Source: Sva-07 sp963829585 (GTDB lineage Bacteria > Actinomycetota > Acidimicrobiia > Acidimicrobiales > Ilumatobacteraceae). Taken from it: a stretch of DNA of 64,000 nt. Below the pieces are notes generated by a model. The model did not search any database, was not told where the DNA came from, and saw only the letters and a program-made list of their open reading frames with translations. Each line of letters begins with the position of its first letter. Within the stretch, counting starts at the first letter, position 1. This document shows, one piece after another, positions 18,644-27,777 of this stretch. Location of the stretch: NCBI GenBank assembly GCA_963829585.1, contig CAWHJD010000005.1, positions 124,001-188,000 on the forward strand. Reading direction: 5' to 3'. The position numbers and the translations under genes are program-made.

Positions 18644-20734
18644 GTGGCACAGACCGACGAGCGTTTCCTCAATCGAGAGCTGAGCTGGCTCGCATTCAAC
18701 GATCGGGTCCTGCAACTCGCCGCCGAGCCGGGTATCCCCCTCCTGGAGCGGGCGAAGTTCTGCGCGATCACCGCGACCAACCTCGACGAGTTCTTCCAGG
18801 TCCGGGTCGCCGCGCTGAAGGACCAGATCGAGGCGGGCATCGACAAGCCGTCACCCGACGGTCGCACGCCGGCGCAGACGCTCGCCGAGGTCGGTCACAC
18901 CGTTCTCGAGCTCATCGACCGCATCGATTCCGTGTTCGTCGACCGGCTCGTTCCCGAGCTGAGCGATGCCGGGGTCGAGATCATCTCGTGGGCCGACGTC
19001 ACCCACGACGAACTCGAGTTGCTCGACCTGTGGTTCGAAGAGCGCGTGTTCCCGGTGCTCACACCGTTGGCGGTCGATCCGGGTCACCCGTTCCCCTACA
19101 TCTCCGACCTCGCACTGTCGCTCGCCGTGAACGTGGCCGACCCCGAGACCGGCGACCGCCGATTCGCTCGGGTCAAGGTCCCCCAGCTCTTCCCCCGCCT
19201 CGTCGAGTCCTCGCCTGGCCGCTTCCTGCCGGTCGAACAGCTGATCGCGGCGCGACTCGATCGGCTCTTCGTGGGCATGATCGTCGAGGACTGGGCACCG
19301 TTCCGGGTGAGCCGCAACGCCGACCTCACACTCGAGGAGGAAGAGGCCGACGACCTGCTCGAAGCCGTCGAGATGGAGCTCCGTCGTCGCCGGTTCAACA
19401 AGGCCGTGCGCCTCGAGGTGTCGCACGACATCGGCGCCGAGGTGCTCGAACTGCTCGTGCGCGAGCTCGATCTGACCATGGACGACGTCACATTCCATCG
19501 TTCGCCGCTCGACCTGAGTTGTCTGTGGCAGCTGCTCGAACTCGATCGACCCGACCTCAAGGACGAGGCCTGGTCGCCCGTCACGGCCGGACGCATCATC
19601 GCCGCCGAGGAGACCGATCGGCAGATCTTCGACGTCGTGCGTCATCGGGCCCTGATGGTGCATCACCCCTACGAGAGCTTCGTGAGCAGCGTCGAGGCCT
19701 TCATCTCCCAGGCGGCCGACGACCCGAAGGTGCAGTCGATCAAGATGACGCTGTACCGCGCCGGCGGCGACAGCGGGATCATCCGCAGCCTGATCCGTGC
19801 GGCCGAACGCGGCGTGCAGGTCGCCGTGCTCGTCGAGTTGAAGGCGAGATTCGACGAAGCGAACAACGTGCAGTGGGCGCGTCAACTCGAACGATCGGGT
19901 GTGCACGTGGTGTACGGCATGGTCGGATTGAAGACGCACAGCAAGGTTGCACTCGTCATTCGCGACGACGGCGACCAGCTGCGCCGCTACGTCCACATCG
20001 GCACCGGCAACTACAACGCCAAGACCGCACGGGTCTACGAGGACATCGGCGTGCTGACCTGTTCGCCCGACATCGGCGACGACGCCGCACAGCTCTTCAA
20101 CCATCTCACCGGGTACAGCCGCTCCGACGACTACCAGAATCTCCTCGTCGCACCGCGTGATCTTCGCCGCCAGCTCGTCGATCTGATCGAGCACGAGGCA
20201 TCGTTCGGGCCTGACGGCCACATCACGCTGAAGTGCAACTCGATCGCCGACGACGATCTGATCGAGACGCTCTACGCGGCCAGTGCCGCAGGCACCCGTA
20301 TCGACATCGTCGTGCGTGGCATCTGCTGTCTGCGTGCCGGCGTCCCGGGACTGTCGGAGAACATCCGGGCGCGCAGCATCCTCGGTCGTTACCTCGAACA
20401 CAGTCGCATCTACCGGTTCGGTCATGGCAACGTCGTCCACGGCGAGCGGCTCGCGGGCGCCACGTCCGACGCGGTCTACCTGATCGGCTCGGCCGATCTC
20501 ATGCCGCGCAACCTGCATCGTCGGGTCGAGGTCATGGTGCCGATCCAGCACGCACGGCACACCGCGTCGCTCGATCAGGCCCTCGAGTTCGCGCTCGCCG
20601 ACGACATCGTGCGGTGGGAACTGCAGCCCGACGACACGTGGGTGCGCATGGGTGCGGCCAACTCGTTCCAGCCGCACTCGCAGGAGCGCATGTACCGCTG
20701 GACCGTCGAACAACAGCTCGCCGGGCGCTCCTGA
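18644..20734 (+). CDS. ppk1: Polyphosphate kinase 1
   Basis: Makes long-chain polyphosphate from ATP, reversibly. 696 residues with the N-terminal FLNRELSWLAFNDRVLQLA signature, the head domain, and two phospholipase-D-like catalytic domains. The autophosphorylated His is in GLKTHSKVALVIR; the second conserved His is in IYRFGHGNVVHG; YVHIGTGNYNAKTA is also diagnostic. Start GTG 18644 (VAQTDERFLNRELSW) is the closest start to the conserved N-terminus. Followed by a terminator hairpin, then the PHO-box-controlled pst genes, which places polyphosphate synthesis next to phosphate import. Confidence 0.95.
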   Translation: MAQTDERFLNRELSWLAFNDRVLQLAAEPGIPLLERAKFCAITATNLDEFFQVRVAALKDQIEAGIDKPSPDGRTPAQTLAEVGHTVLELIDRIDSVFVDRLVPELSDAGVEIISWADVTHDELELLDLWFEERVFPVLTPLAVDPGHPFPYISDLALSLAVNVADPETGDRRFARVKVPQLFPRLVESSPGRFLPVEQLIAARLDRLFVGMIVEDWAPFRVSRNADLTLEEEEADDLLEAVEMELRRRRFNKAVRLEVSHDIGAEVLELLVRELDLTMDDVTFHRSPLDLSCLWQLLELDRPDLKDEAWSPVTAGRIIAAEETDRQIFDVVRHRALMVHHPYESFVSSVEAFISQAADDPKVQSIKMTLYRAGGDSGIIRSLIRAAERGVQVAVLVELKARFDEANNVQWARQLERSGVHVVYGMVGLKTHSKVALVIRDDGDQLRRYVHIGTGNYNAKTARVYEDIGVLTCSPDIGDDAAQLFNHLTGYSRSDDYQNLLVAPRDLRRQLVDLIEHEASFGPDGHITLKCNSIADDDLIETLYAASAAGTRIDIVVRGICCLRAGVPGLSENIRARSILGRYLEHSRIYRFGHGNVVHGERLAGATSDAVYLIGSADLMPRNLHRRVEVMVPIQHARHTASLDQALEFALADDIVRWELQPDDTWVRMGAANSFQPHSQERMYRWTVEQQLAGRS

Positions 20735-20742
20735 ACCCTCGT

Positions 20743-20763
20743 GTCACCCGTTCTTCGGGTGAC
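20743..20763 (+). terminator. Hairpin terminator after ppk1
   Basis: GTCACCCG, loop TTCTT, CGGGTGAC: a perfect 8-bp stem nine bases after the ppk1 stop. Confidence 0.75.
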
Positions 20764-20794
20764 AGCGGGACAGTTCGTCGAGTCGACAGACTCC

Positions 20795-20834
20795 GTTCAC
20801 CTCTCGTTCACCTGACGACCGGTTCGGGTTCATC
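20795..20834 (+). promoter_or_regulatory. PHO box direct repeats upstream of pstS
   Basis: GTTCACC at 20795 and 20806 are spaced 11 bp apart, with a related GTTCATC at 20828 (22 bp on). This matches actinobacterial PHO boxes, which are built of GTTCACC-type 11-bp direct repeat units bound by PhoP/RegX3-class regulators. The element lies 117-156 bp before the pstS start, and regX3 is encoded in the same gene cluster, suggesting autoregulation under phosphate limitation. Confidence 0.75.
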
Positions 20835-20950
20835 TTGCCGTCGTAGCTTGCCCGCAGGACGCCGACGAATGTCGTGTGACATTGCCCGTCCGTGAACAGA
20901 GCATGTCCAGTCAACACACCCCCGTGAACACTACGAATGGAGTTGGAAGC

Positions 20951-22132
20951 GTGAACTCTCCCAAGCGCCGCATTCTTGCCGGAGCATTTGCATTGACCCT
21001 GATCGCTGCTGCGTGCAGCAGCGACGACGACACGACCTCGGACGCCGAGACGCCTGCGGGCACCGAGGCGGCCGGCACCACGGAGGCCGCCGGTACCACC
21101 GATGGCGGCGGCGGTGGCGAGGCCATGGCCGAAGTCTCCGGCACTCTGGTGGGCGCCGGCTCGTCGGCGCAGGCTGCCGCCATGCAGGGTTGGCAGGCCG
21201 GATTCCAGGAACTCAACCCCGACGCGACGGTCGAGTACGACCCGGTGGGTTCGGGCGGCGGACGTGAAACGTTCCTGGCGGGTGGCACCGACTTCGCCGG
21301 TTCCGACTCGGCACTGAACGAGGAGGAGTACGCCACCTCCACCGAGAGCTGCGCCGGCGACCAGGGCGCGATCAACCTGCCCCACTACATCTCGCCGATC
21401 GCCATCCCGTACAACCTCCCCTCGCTCGAGGGCGAGACGCTGAATCTGTCGCCCGAGGTCATCGCCGGCATCTTCGCCAACGAGATCACGGTGTGGAACG
21501 ACCCGGCGATCGCCGCCGACAACCCCGACCTGGAGTTGCCCGACACGACGATCAACCCGGTGCACCGCTCCGACGAGTCGGGGACGACCAAGAACTTCAC
21601 CGACTACATGGCGCAGGCCGCGCCCGACACGTGGACCTTCGGGGCGATCGAAGCGTGGGACGACGAGGGCCCGGGCGGCGGCGAAGGTGCTCCGCAGACC
21701 TCGGGTGTCGTCGCGGCAGTCGGCGCCGGTGAGGGCTCGATCGGCTACGCCGACGCCAGCCAGATCGGTGATCTGCCCGCTGCCGCGGTCGGAGTCGCCG
21801 GTGAATTCGTCGCCTACTCGCCGGAAGCCGCCGCGAAGATCGTCGACGCCTCGGAGCGGGTGGCCGGCGAGAGCGGGCTCGACTACACGATCGTCGTGAA
21901 CCGCACGCCCGACTCGGCCGACACGTATCCGATCGCGCTCGTGTCGTACCACATCGTCTGCCTGCAGTACGACAGCCAGGAGAAGGTCGACCTCGTGAAG
22001 GCATTCATGACCTACGTCGGCTCCGACGAGGGTCAGGCTGCTGCCGCGGCGGCTGCCGGCTCGGCGCCGCTGTCGGCCGACGTGCAGGCCGAGGTCCAGA
22101 AGTCGATCGAGCAGATCTCGCTCGCTTCCTGA
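20951..22132 (+). CDS. pstS: Phosphate ABC transporter substrate-binding lipoprotein
   Basis: Captures phosphate outside the membrane for PstCA. 393 residues. The N-terminus VNSPKRRILAGAFALTLIAAAC is a lipoprotein signal with lipobox IAAAC, then an acidic/Thr-rich linker. Phosphate-binding segments include GAGSSAQAAAMQGW, GSGGGRETFLAGGTDFAGSDS and HRSDESGTTKNFTDY. The GTG at 20951 gives a normal signal peptide; ATG at 20903 would add 16 non-hydrophobic residues. A hairpin after the gene may set its level above the rest of the operon. Controlled by the PHO box upstream. Confidence 0.93.
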   Translation: MNSPKRRILAGAFALTLIAAACSSDDDTTSDAETPAGTEAAGTTEAAGTTDGGGGGEAMAEVSGTLVGAGSSAQAAAMQGWQAGFQELNPDATVEYDPVGSGGGRETFLAGGTDFAGSDSALNEEEYATSTESCAGDQGAINLPHYISPIAIPYNLPSLEGETLNLSPEVIAGIFANEITVWNDPAIAADNPDLELPDTTINPVHRSDESGTTKNFTDYMAQAAPDTWTFGAIEAWDDEGPGGGEGAPQTSGVVAAVGAGEGSIGYADASQIGDLPAAAVGVAGEFVAYSPEAAAKIVDASERVAGESGLDYTIVVNRTPDSADTYPIALVSYHIVCLQYDSQEKVDLVKAFMTYVGSDEGQAAAAAAAGSAPLSADVQAEVQKSIEQISLAS

Positions 22133-22159
22133 TCCCGGACTGTTCCCTGTGAGGTGAAC

Positions 22160-22197
22160 CCGGTTCCGGGCCTGCCCTATGGTGGGCCCGGAACCGG
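22160..22197 (+). terminator. Intercistronic hairpin between pstS and pstC
   Basis: CCGGTTCCGGGCC (from 22160) pairs with GGCCCGGAACCGG (to 22197), a 13-bp stem. Such a hairpin between a binding-protein gene and its permease genes usually stabilises the upstream mRNA or partly terminates, giving more PstS than PstCAB. Confidence 0.65.
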
Positions 22198-22259
22198 CTC
22201 CTCACTCACTGTTCGCACACTCATGCCGGCCTCGAATGCCGGCTCGGAGGACACCACAC

Positions 22260-23216
22260 GTGACCATCACGGACACTCCACCCGGCGGCGACACGGTCGT
22301 TTCGCCGTTCGGGACCACGAGCAAACTGGGCGACCGCGTCTTCGGCGGCATCTCGCTCGGCGCCGGCATCCTGATTCTCGTCACCCTCGCCGCCGTCGCA
22401 CTCTTCCTCTTCGTCGAGGCATGGCCGACATTCACGGCAGACCCGTCCGAGTTCGACGAGTCGTTCCTCTCCTACGTCGCCCCGTTGCTGTTCGGCACGA
22501 TCTGGGCGGCGTTTCTCGCGCTGATCCTCGCGATGCCGCTGGCCGTGGCCGTCGCACTCTTCGTCAGTCACTACGCACCCAGACGCATCGCCAAGTCGTT
22601 CGGCTACTTCATCGATCTCCTCGCTGCCATCCCGAGCGTGGTGTTCGGCATCTGGGGGATCGCCGTCCTCGCCCCGATCCTGTCGCGCAGCGTCTACCCC
22701 TGGCTCGAGGACAACCTCGGGTTCCTGCCCTTCTTCGCCGGTCCGGCATCCACCAGCGGACGAACGATGATGACCGCCGCCGTGGTGCTGGCCGTGATGA
22801 TCCTGCCGATCATCACGGCGATCTCCCGGGAGGTCTTCCTGCAGACCCCGCGCCTTCACGAGGAAGCATCGCTCGCACTGGGAGCGACCAAGTGGGAGAT
22901 GATCAAGCAAGCCGTGTTGCCATACGGTCGCTCGGGGGTGATCAGTGGCGCCATGCTCGGGCTCGGTCGCGCGCTCGGCGAGACGATGGCCGTGGCGATC
23001 ATCCTGTCGCCGGCCGACATCATCACCGTGAACGTCATCAGCAACCAGAATCCCAACACCATCGCGGCCAACATTGCGCTCAAGTTCCCCGAGTCGGCGG
23101 GCCTCGCGGTCAATCGACTCATCGCCACCGGACTCGTGCTGTTCTTCGTGACGTTCCTCGTCAACTCGCTGGCCCGCCGTATCGCGAACACCGGCTTCTC
23201 GGGGGCGGACGGATGA
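22260..23216 (+). CDS. pstC: Phosphate ABC transporter permease
   Basis: Inner-membrane permease, 318 residues with six predicted membrane segments. The EAA-loop contact with PstB is EEASLALGATKWEMIKQAVLP; GLGRALGETMAVAII is the conserved PstC stretch. GTG 22260 has CGGAGG eight bases upstream, preferred over the longer reading from 22179 that has no hydrophobic or conserved content. Its stop overlaps the pstA start (ATGA). Confidence 0.94.
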   Translation: MTITDTPPGGDTVVSPFGTTSKLGDRVFGGISLGAGILILVTLAAVALFLFVEAWPTFTADPSEFDESFLSYVAPLLFGTIWAAFLALILAMPLAVAVALFVSHYAPRRIAKSFGYFIDLLAAIPSVVFGIWGIAVLAPILSRSVYPWLEDNLGFLPFFAGPASTSGRTMMTAAVVLAVMILPIITAISREVFLQTPRLHEEASLALGATKWEMIKQAVLPYGRSGVISGAMLGLGRALGETMAVAIILSPADIITVNVISNQNPNTIAANIALKFPESAGLAVNRLIATGLVLFFVTFLVNSLARRIANTGFSGADG

Positions 23217-24289
23217 CCATGACGCAGGAGCGGCCGGTGCCGACGCACGAGCCGTCGTCGATGACCGCCAACACACTCGGGCGCATCCAGGTCGGTTCGG
23301 TCGCCGTCGGTGCGGTGGTCGTCGGCGCGCTGTCGTGGGCAGCTGACGGGAAGCCCAACTGGGCGCGTTGGATCGTCGTCACGATCGTGACGTACTGCGT
23401 CGCGATCTACGTGGTGTCGCGCATCGTGGAGGGGCGACGACGGGCAACCGACCGTCTGATGGCGGCGGTCGTCACCAGCGCGTTCGTGCTCGTCGCGATG
23501 CCGCTGGTCTCGCTCATCTGGACCGTGATCGAGCGTGGTACGAACCGCTTCGACCTGACGTTCTTCACCGAGACGATGCGCGGTGTGACCGGTGAGGGAG
23601 GCGGTATCTACCACGCCATCATCGGAACGCTCGTCGTCACGGGGCTTGCCGCGCTGATGTCGGTTCCGTTCGGGCTGTTCACGGCGATCTACCTCGCCGA
23701 GTACGGCCAGGGCACCAAGCTCGCGAAGGGCATCCAGGCGATGGTCGACGTGATGACCGGCATCCCCTCGATCGTCGCCGGTCTGTTCGCCTACGCCATG
23801 TTCGAGCTGATCTTCGGTCCCGGCACCCGGTCGGGCATCGCCGGCGCCGTCGCCCTCACCGTGCTCATGACGCCCGTGGTGGTGCGCTCCTCGGAGGAGA
23901 TGCTGCGGCTCGTCCCGAACGAGCTGCGCGAGGCGTCGTACGCGCTCGGGGTGCCCAAGTGGAAGACCGTCGTCAAGGTGGTGCTCCCGACCGCGATCGC
24001 CGGCATCATCACCGGTGTCGTACTGGCCATTGCACGTGTGATCGGCGAGACCGCCCCGTTGCTGATCACCGCCGGTCTCGCGCAGAGCGTGAACTGGAAT
24101 CCCCTCGACGGGCGGATGACCACGCTTCCCGTGTACACGTACTACCAGTACGTCCAGCCCGGCGTGCCGCCGTCGGCCGGTCAGGACCGTGCGTGGACCG
24201 CAGCGCTCGTGCTGATCATCATCGTCCTGGTGCTTTTCACCGCAGCCCGTATTCTGTCCAGTGTGCTCAAGCCGAAAGGTCTTCGGTGA
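23213..24289 (+). CDS. pstA: Phosphate ABC transporter permease
   Basis: 358-residue partner of PstC. Membrane segments include VGSVAVGAVVVGALSW, AAVVTSAFVLVAMPLVSLIW and the C-terminal AALVLIIIVLVLFTAARIL. The EAA loop is REASYALGVPKWKTVVKVVLP, followed by ARVIGETAPLLITAG. ATG 23213 overlaps the pstC stop by four bases, so translation is coupled. A second ATG six bases downstream could also be used. Confidence 0.94.
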   Translation: MTMTQERPVPTHEPSSMTANTLGRIQVGSVAVGAVVVGALSWAADGKPNWARWIVVTIVTYCVAIYVVSRIVEGRRRATDRLMAAVVTSAFVLVAMPLVSLIWTVIERGTNRFDLTFFTETMRGVTGEGGGIYHAIIGTLVVTGLAALMSVPFGLFTAIYLAEYGQGTKLAKGIQAMVDVMTGIPSIVAGLFAYAMFELIFGPGTRSGIAGAVALTVLMTPVVVRSSEEMLRLVPNELREASYALGVPKWKTVVKVVLPTAIAGIITGVVLAIARVIGETAPLLITAGLAQSVNWNPLDGRMTTLPVYTYYQYVQPGVPPSAGQDRAWTAALVLIIIVLVLFTAARILSSVLKPKGLR

Positions 24290-24334
24290 ACCATGACCAA
24301 CGTCAAATCCCGCTCCAATGAGGAGACCGCCGCC

Positions 24335-25180
24335 ATGACCGATCGAGTCGACATCCCCGCCACCGACATCGACGTGTCAACTCCGGCCGTCCAGACGGGT
24401 CCGGACAACCGGATCGTGGTCGAGAATCTCAACATCTACTACAGCGACTTCCTCGCCGTGAAAGACGTCGACATGGTGATCGAGCCACGCTCGGTCACCG
24501 CGCTGATCGGACCATCGGGCTGTGGCAAGTCGACCTTCATCCGGTCGCTCAACCGGATGCACGAGGTGATCCCCGGTGCTCACGTGCAGGGCTCGGTGTT
24601 CGTCGACGGGCAGGACTTGTACGCGCCCGGCGTCGACCCGGTCGCCGTGCGGCGCAAGGTCGGGATGGTGTTCCAGCGACCCAACCCATTCCCGACGATG
24701 TCGATCGCCGACAACGTGCTCGCCGGCAAGCGCCTCAACAGCAAGCGGATCAACAAGGCCGAGGCCGAGGATCTCGTCGAGCAGTCGCTGCGCGGCGCCA
24801 ACCTGTGGGACGAGGTGAAGGATCGTCTCGACCGACCCGGGTCCGGATTGTCGGGCGGTCAGCAGCAGCGCCTGTGCATCGCCCGCGCCATTGCCGTCGA
24901 GCCCGAGATCCTGCTGATGGACGAGCCGTGTTCGGCGCTCGACCCGATCTCCACCCTGGCGATCGAGCAGTTGATGAACGAACTCAAGAGCACGTACACC
25001 ATCGTGATCGTCACGCACAACATGCAACAGGCGGCACGCGTGTCGTCCCGGACTGCGTTCTTCACCATCGACGGCACCGGCCAACCCGGCTACGTGGTGG
25101 AGATGGACGACACCGACGTCATGTTCTCGAATCCCAAACAGCAGTCGACGATCGACTACGTGACGGGACGGTTCGGCTGA
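24335..25180 (+). CDS. pstB: Phosphate ABC transporter ATP-binding protein
   Basis: ATPase of the Pst importer, 281 residues. Walker A GPSGCGKST, Q-loop VFQRPNPFPTM, signature LSGGQQQR, Walker B ILLMDEPCSALDP, H-loop VTHNMQQA. These match PstB over full length. ATG 24335 has AGGAG nine bases upstream; an in-frame ATG at 24293, just after the pstA stop, would add 14 residues and cannot be excluded. The stop overlaps the phoU start (TGATG). Confidence 0.94.
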   Translation: MTDRVDIPATDIDVSTPAVQTGPDNRIVVENLNIYYSDFLAVKDVDMVIEPRSVTALIGPSGCGKSTFIRSLNRMHEVIPGAHVQGSVFVDGQDLYAPGVDPVAVRRKVGMVFQRPNPFPTMSIADNVLAGKRLNSKRINKAEAEDLVEQSLRGANLWDEVKDRLDRPGSGLSGGQQQRLCIARAIAVEPEILLMDEPCSALDPISTLAIEQLMNELKSTYTIVIVTHNMQQAARVSSRTAFFTIDGTGQPGYVVEMDDTDVMFSNPKQQSTIDYVTGRFG

Positions 25181-25905
25181 TGAACGAGCTGCGTTCGGAA
25201 TTCCACCAGCAACTCGACGAGATCCAGAACGGAATCGCCCGGATGTCGGCCGGGGTCACCGAGATGGTTCCACGGGCGACCGAGATCCTGCTGACCATGG
25301 ACCTCGAGGGGGCCGAGTACCTGATCCTCGGCGACGACGAGTACGACACCCATGCCCTCGACCTCGAGGAACGCTGCTTCAAGGTCATCGCGCTGCAGGC
25401 TCCTGTGGCGACCGACCTGCGCGCGGTCATCTCGGCCATCAAGATCATCGCCGACGTCGAGCGCTCCGCCGACCTGTGCGTCAACATCTGCAAGGCAGCG
25501 CGGCGGATCTACGGCCACGACCTCGATCCGCACCTGCGCGGCGTCATCCAGAAGATCGGCGACCAGGCGCAGGTGTTGTTCAAGGAGGCGACCGAGGCCT
25601 ATCTCAATCTCGACGGCGTCCGAGCTGCTGCCCTCCACGACATGGACGCCTACCTCGACGACCTGCATCGCCAGCTCATCCAGGCGATCTTCGAGAGTCA
25701 TGCCGCCGGCAACATCGATCTCCAGGTGGCCGTCCAGCTCGCCGTGGTGGCTCGTTTCTACGAGCGGATCGGTGACCACGCGGTCAACGTCGGCGACCGC
25801 ACCCGCTACATCATCAACGGATGGCTTCCCGACCGTCCGTACGCCGAGAGCGACAACGACACACCACGGGTCGTCGTCGCGGTGGCCGATGTCGACGACA
25901 CCTGA
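25180..25905 (+). CDS. phoU: Phosphate signalling protein PhoU
   Basis: 241 residues with the two three-helix PhoU repeats. Metal-binding type motifs are SAIKIIADVERSADLC (first repeat) and ARFYERIGDHAVNVG (second). PhoU links the Pst transporter to the sensor kinase and restrains the Pho response when phosphate is plentiful. ATG 25180 overlaps the pstB stop by one base. The sensor kinase gene follows three bases after its stop, in the same transcription unit. Confidence 0.93.
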   Translation: MNELRSEFHQQLDEIQNGIARMSAGVTEMVPRATEILLTMDLEGAEYLILGDDEYDTHALDLEERCFKVIALQAPVATDLRAVISAIKIIADVERSADLCVNICKAARRIYGHDLDPHLRGVIQKIGDQAQVLFKEATEAYLNLDGVRAAALHDMDAYLDDLHRQLIQAIFESHAAGNIDLQVAVQLAVVARFYERIGDHAVNVGDRTRYIINGWLPDRPYAESDNDTPRVVVAVADVDDT

Positions 25906-25908
25906 GCG

Positions 25909-27054
25909 ATGATCCTCGCCGTGGTGCTCGCGCTGCTGGTCGGCGCATCGATCGGGTTCACCGTGGCGAAGGTGCTCGCCGGGCGATCGTCGACGTTCGA
26001 CGAATCGCCGGCGCCGCCCGATGACGATGACGTGCCGACGCTGGTGACCAGTGCGGTCGACCACCTCGAGATCGGCGTCGTCGTCGCGGAACAGCCGAAC
26101 GGCATCGTGTACCGCAACGCCGCGGCCCGTGCGTTCAGCGGAACGCACATCGGGGTGCTCGTCGACGACCACCTCAGGTCGATCATCGACGAGGCCGCTG
26201 TTGCAGGGCACAGAACGGCCCGTGTCGTCGAGTTGCAGGGACCCCCGAAGATCTGGCTGGCGATCAGCGCCGAATCGATTCCGGGCGGTGGTGCCGTCGC
26301 GACGATCGAGGACATCAGCCAACGCGTCCGCACCGATGCGATGCGCACGGACTTCGTGACCAACGTCTCCCACGAGCTGAAGACTCCGGTCGGTGCGGTC
26401 GCGGTTCTCGCCGAGGCATTGATGGGCGAGACCGACCCCGTGGTGGTCCATCGCCTCGCCGACCATCTCGTCGAGGAGGCGCACCGCGCCGTTCGAACGA
26501 TCGACGACCTGCTGAAGCTGGCAGAAATCGAATCCACTCGGCCCGGCGACACGGTGGTCGACCTCACCTCGGTGGTGCAGACGGCGGTCGCCCGGGGCCG
26601 CGCCGTCGACGGTGGGCGTGGTGTCGAGATCTCGGCGTTCGAGACTGCCGACGCGGTGTTGATCCGGGGCGACGAACGACAGTTGACCTCGGCGGTCGGC
26701 AACCTCGTCGAGAACGCGGTCAAGTACAGCCGGCCGGGTGACGTGGTCCAGGTGCGCATCCGGGTCGACGACGCTGCCGTCGAGGTGATGGTGGCCGACC
26801 AGGGCATCGGGATCCCGAGTCGTGACATCGACCGGGTGTTCGAGCGCTTCTACCGTGTCGACAAGGCTCGCAGCCGCGACACGGGCGGCACCGGCCTCGG
26901 CCTGTCGATCGTCCGCCATGTGGCGACCAACCACGGAGGTGAGGTCCTGGTGTCATCGCAGGAGGGCCAAGGGTCGACATTCGTGCTCCGCCTGCCCGCC
27001 GACCTGGTGATACGCAACCAGGAGCCGAGCGGTCGTGAGCGAGAAGCGTCATGA
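25909..27054 (+). CDS. senX3: Phosphate-sensing histidine kinase, SenX3/PhoR type
   Basis: 381 residues: one N-terminal membrane helix (LAVVLALLVGASIGFTVAKV), a PAS-like domain (HLEIGVVVAEQPNGIVYRNA), a HisKA domain with phospho-acceptor His in FVTNVSHELKTPVGAV, and a HATPase domain with N box NLVENAVKYS, G1 DQGIGIP and G2 GGTGLGLSIV. Size, one-helix topology and position after pst-phoU fit SenX3, which signals low phosphate together with PhoU. Its stop overlaps the regX3 start (ATGA). Confidence 0.9.
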   Translation: MILAVVLALLVGASIGFTVAKVLAGRSSTFDESPAPPDDDDVPTLVTSAVDHLEIGVVVAEQPNGIVYRNAAARAFSGTHIGVLVDDHLRSIIDEAAVAGHRTARVVELQGPPKIWLAISAESIPGGGAVATIEDISQRVRTDAMRTDFVTNVSHELKTPVGAVAVLAEALMGETDPVVVHRLADHLVEEAHRAVRTIDDLLKLAEIESTRPGDTVVDLTSVVQTAVARGRAVDGGRGVEISAFETADAVLIRGDERQLTSAVGNLVENAVKYSRPGDVVQVRIRVDDAAVEVMVADQGIGIPSRDIDRVFERFYRVDKARSRDTGGTGLGLSIVRHVATNHGGEVLVSSQEGQGSTFVLRLPADLVIRNQEPSGREREAS

Positions 27055-27767
27055 GTGAGGCGGTGATCCTCGTCGTCGAGGACGAGGCGAGCTTCGTCGA
27101 GGCGCTCACGATCGGCCTGCGACGCGAAGGGTTCGAGGTCGTCGTCGCCGTCGACGGCGCCGAAGCACTCGAGAAGTTCGACGAGATCGCGCCCGATCTC
27201 GTGCTCCTCGATGTGATGCTGCCGAAGATCAGTGGCATCGACGTCTGCCGTCAGTTGCGCAAGCGGACCCAGGTGCCGATCATCATGGTGACCGCCAAGG
27301 GTGCCGAGATCGACACCGTCGTCGGCCTGGAGGTCGGTGCCGACGACTACGTCACCAAGCCCTACCGGCTGCGCGAACTCGTTGCCCGGATGCGAGCCGT
27401 GCTGCGCCGGGCGGAGGGCAACCACAACCACGACAACATCGTCGTGCGGACCCCCGGGATGATCCAGGTGGGCGACGTGCTGCTCGATTCCGAGGAGCAC
27501 CGTGTGACGGTCGCCGGTGAGGAGATCAGCCTCCCGCTGAAGGAGTTCGAGTTGCTGCACCTCCTCCTCGCCAACGCCGGTCGGGTGCTGCCGCGCGACG
27601 TGCTGATCGACCGGGTGTGGGGCAACGACTACGTCGGTGACACCAAGACACTCGATGTGCACGTGAAGCGTCTGCGGTCGAAGATCGAACCCGACCCGGC
27701 CGTGCCGACGCGCATCGTCACGATCCGGGGCCTCGGCTACAAGTACGAGCGATCCGGATCGGCGTAA
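27051..27767 (+). CDS. regX3: OmpR/PhoB-family response regulator, RegX3 type
   Basis: 238 residues. The receiver domain has acidic pair EDE near residue 11, phospho-acceptor Asp in LVLLDVMLP, Thr in MVTAKGAE and Lys in VTKPYRLREL. The C-terminal winged helix includes LPLKEFELLHLLLANAGRV and LDVHVKRLRSKIE. Expected to bind the GTTCACC repeats before pstS. ATG 27051 overlaps the kinase stop by four bases. Confidence 0.93.
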   Translation: MSEAVILVVEDEASFVEALTIGLRREGFEVVVAVDGAEALEKFDEIAPDLVLLDVMLPKISGIDVCRQLRKRTQVPIIMVTAKGAEIDTVVGLEVGADDYVTKPYRLRELVARMRAVLRRAEGNHNHDNIVVRTPGMIQVGDVLLDSEEHRVTVAGEEISLPLKEFELLHLLLANAGRVLPRDVLIDRVWGNDYVGDTKTLDVHVKRLRSKIEPDPAVPTRIVTIRGLGYKYERSGSA

Positions 27768-27777
27768 CATCGCCTCG

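Noticed and set aside
18851..20713. 620-codon open frame antisense to ppk1
   Set aside because: Same kind of shadow; composition follows the complementary codon positions of ppk1.
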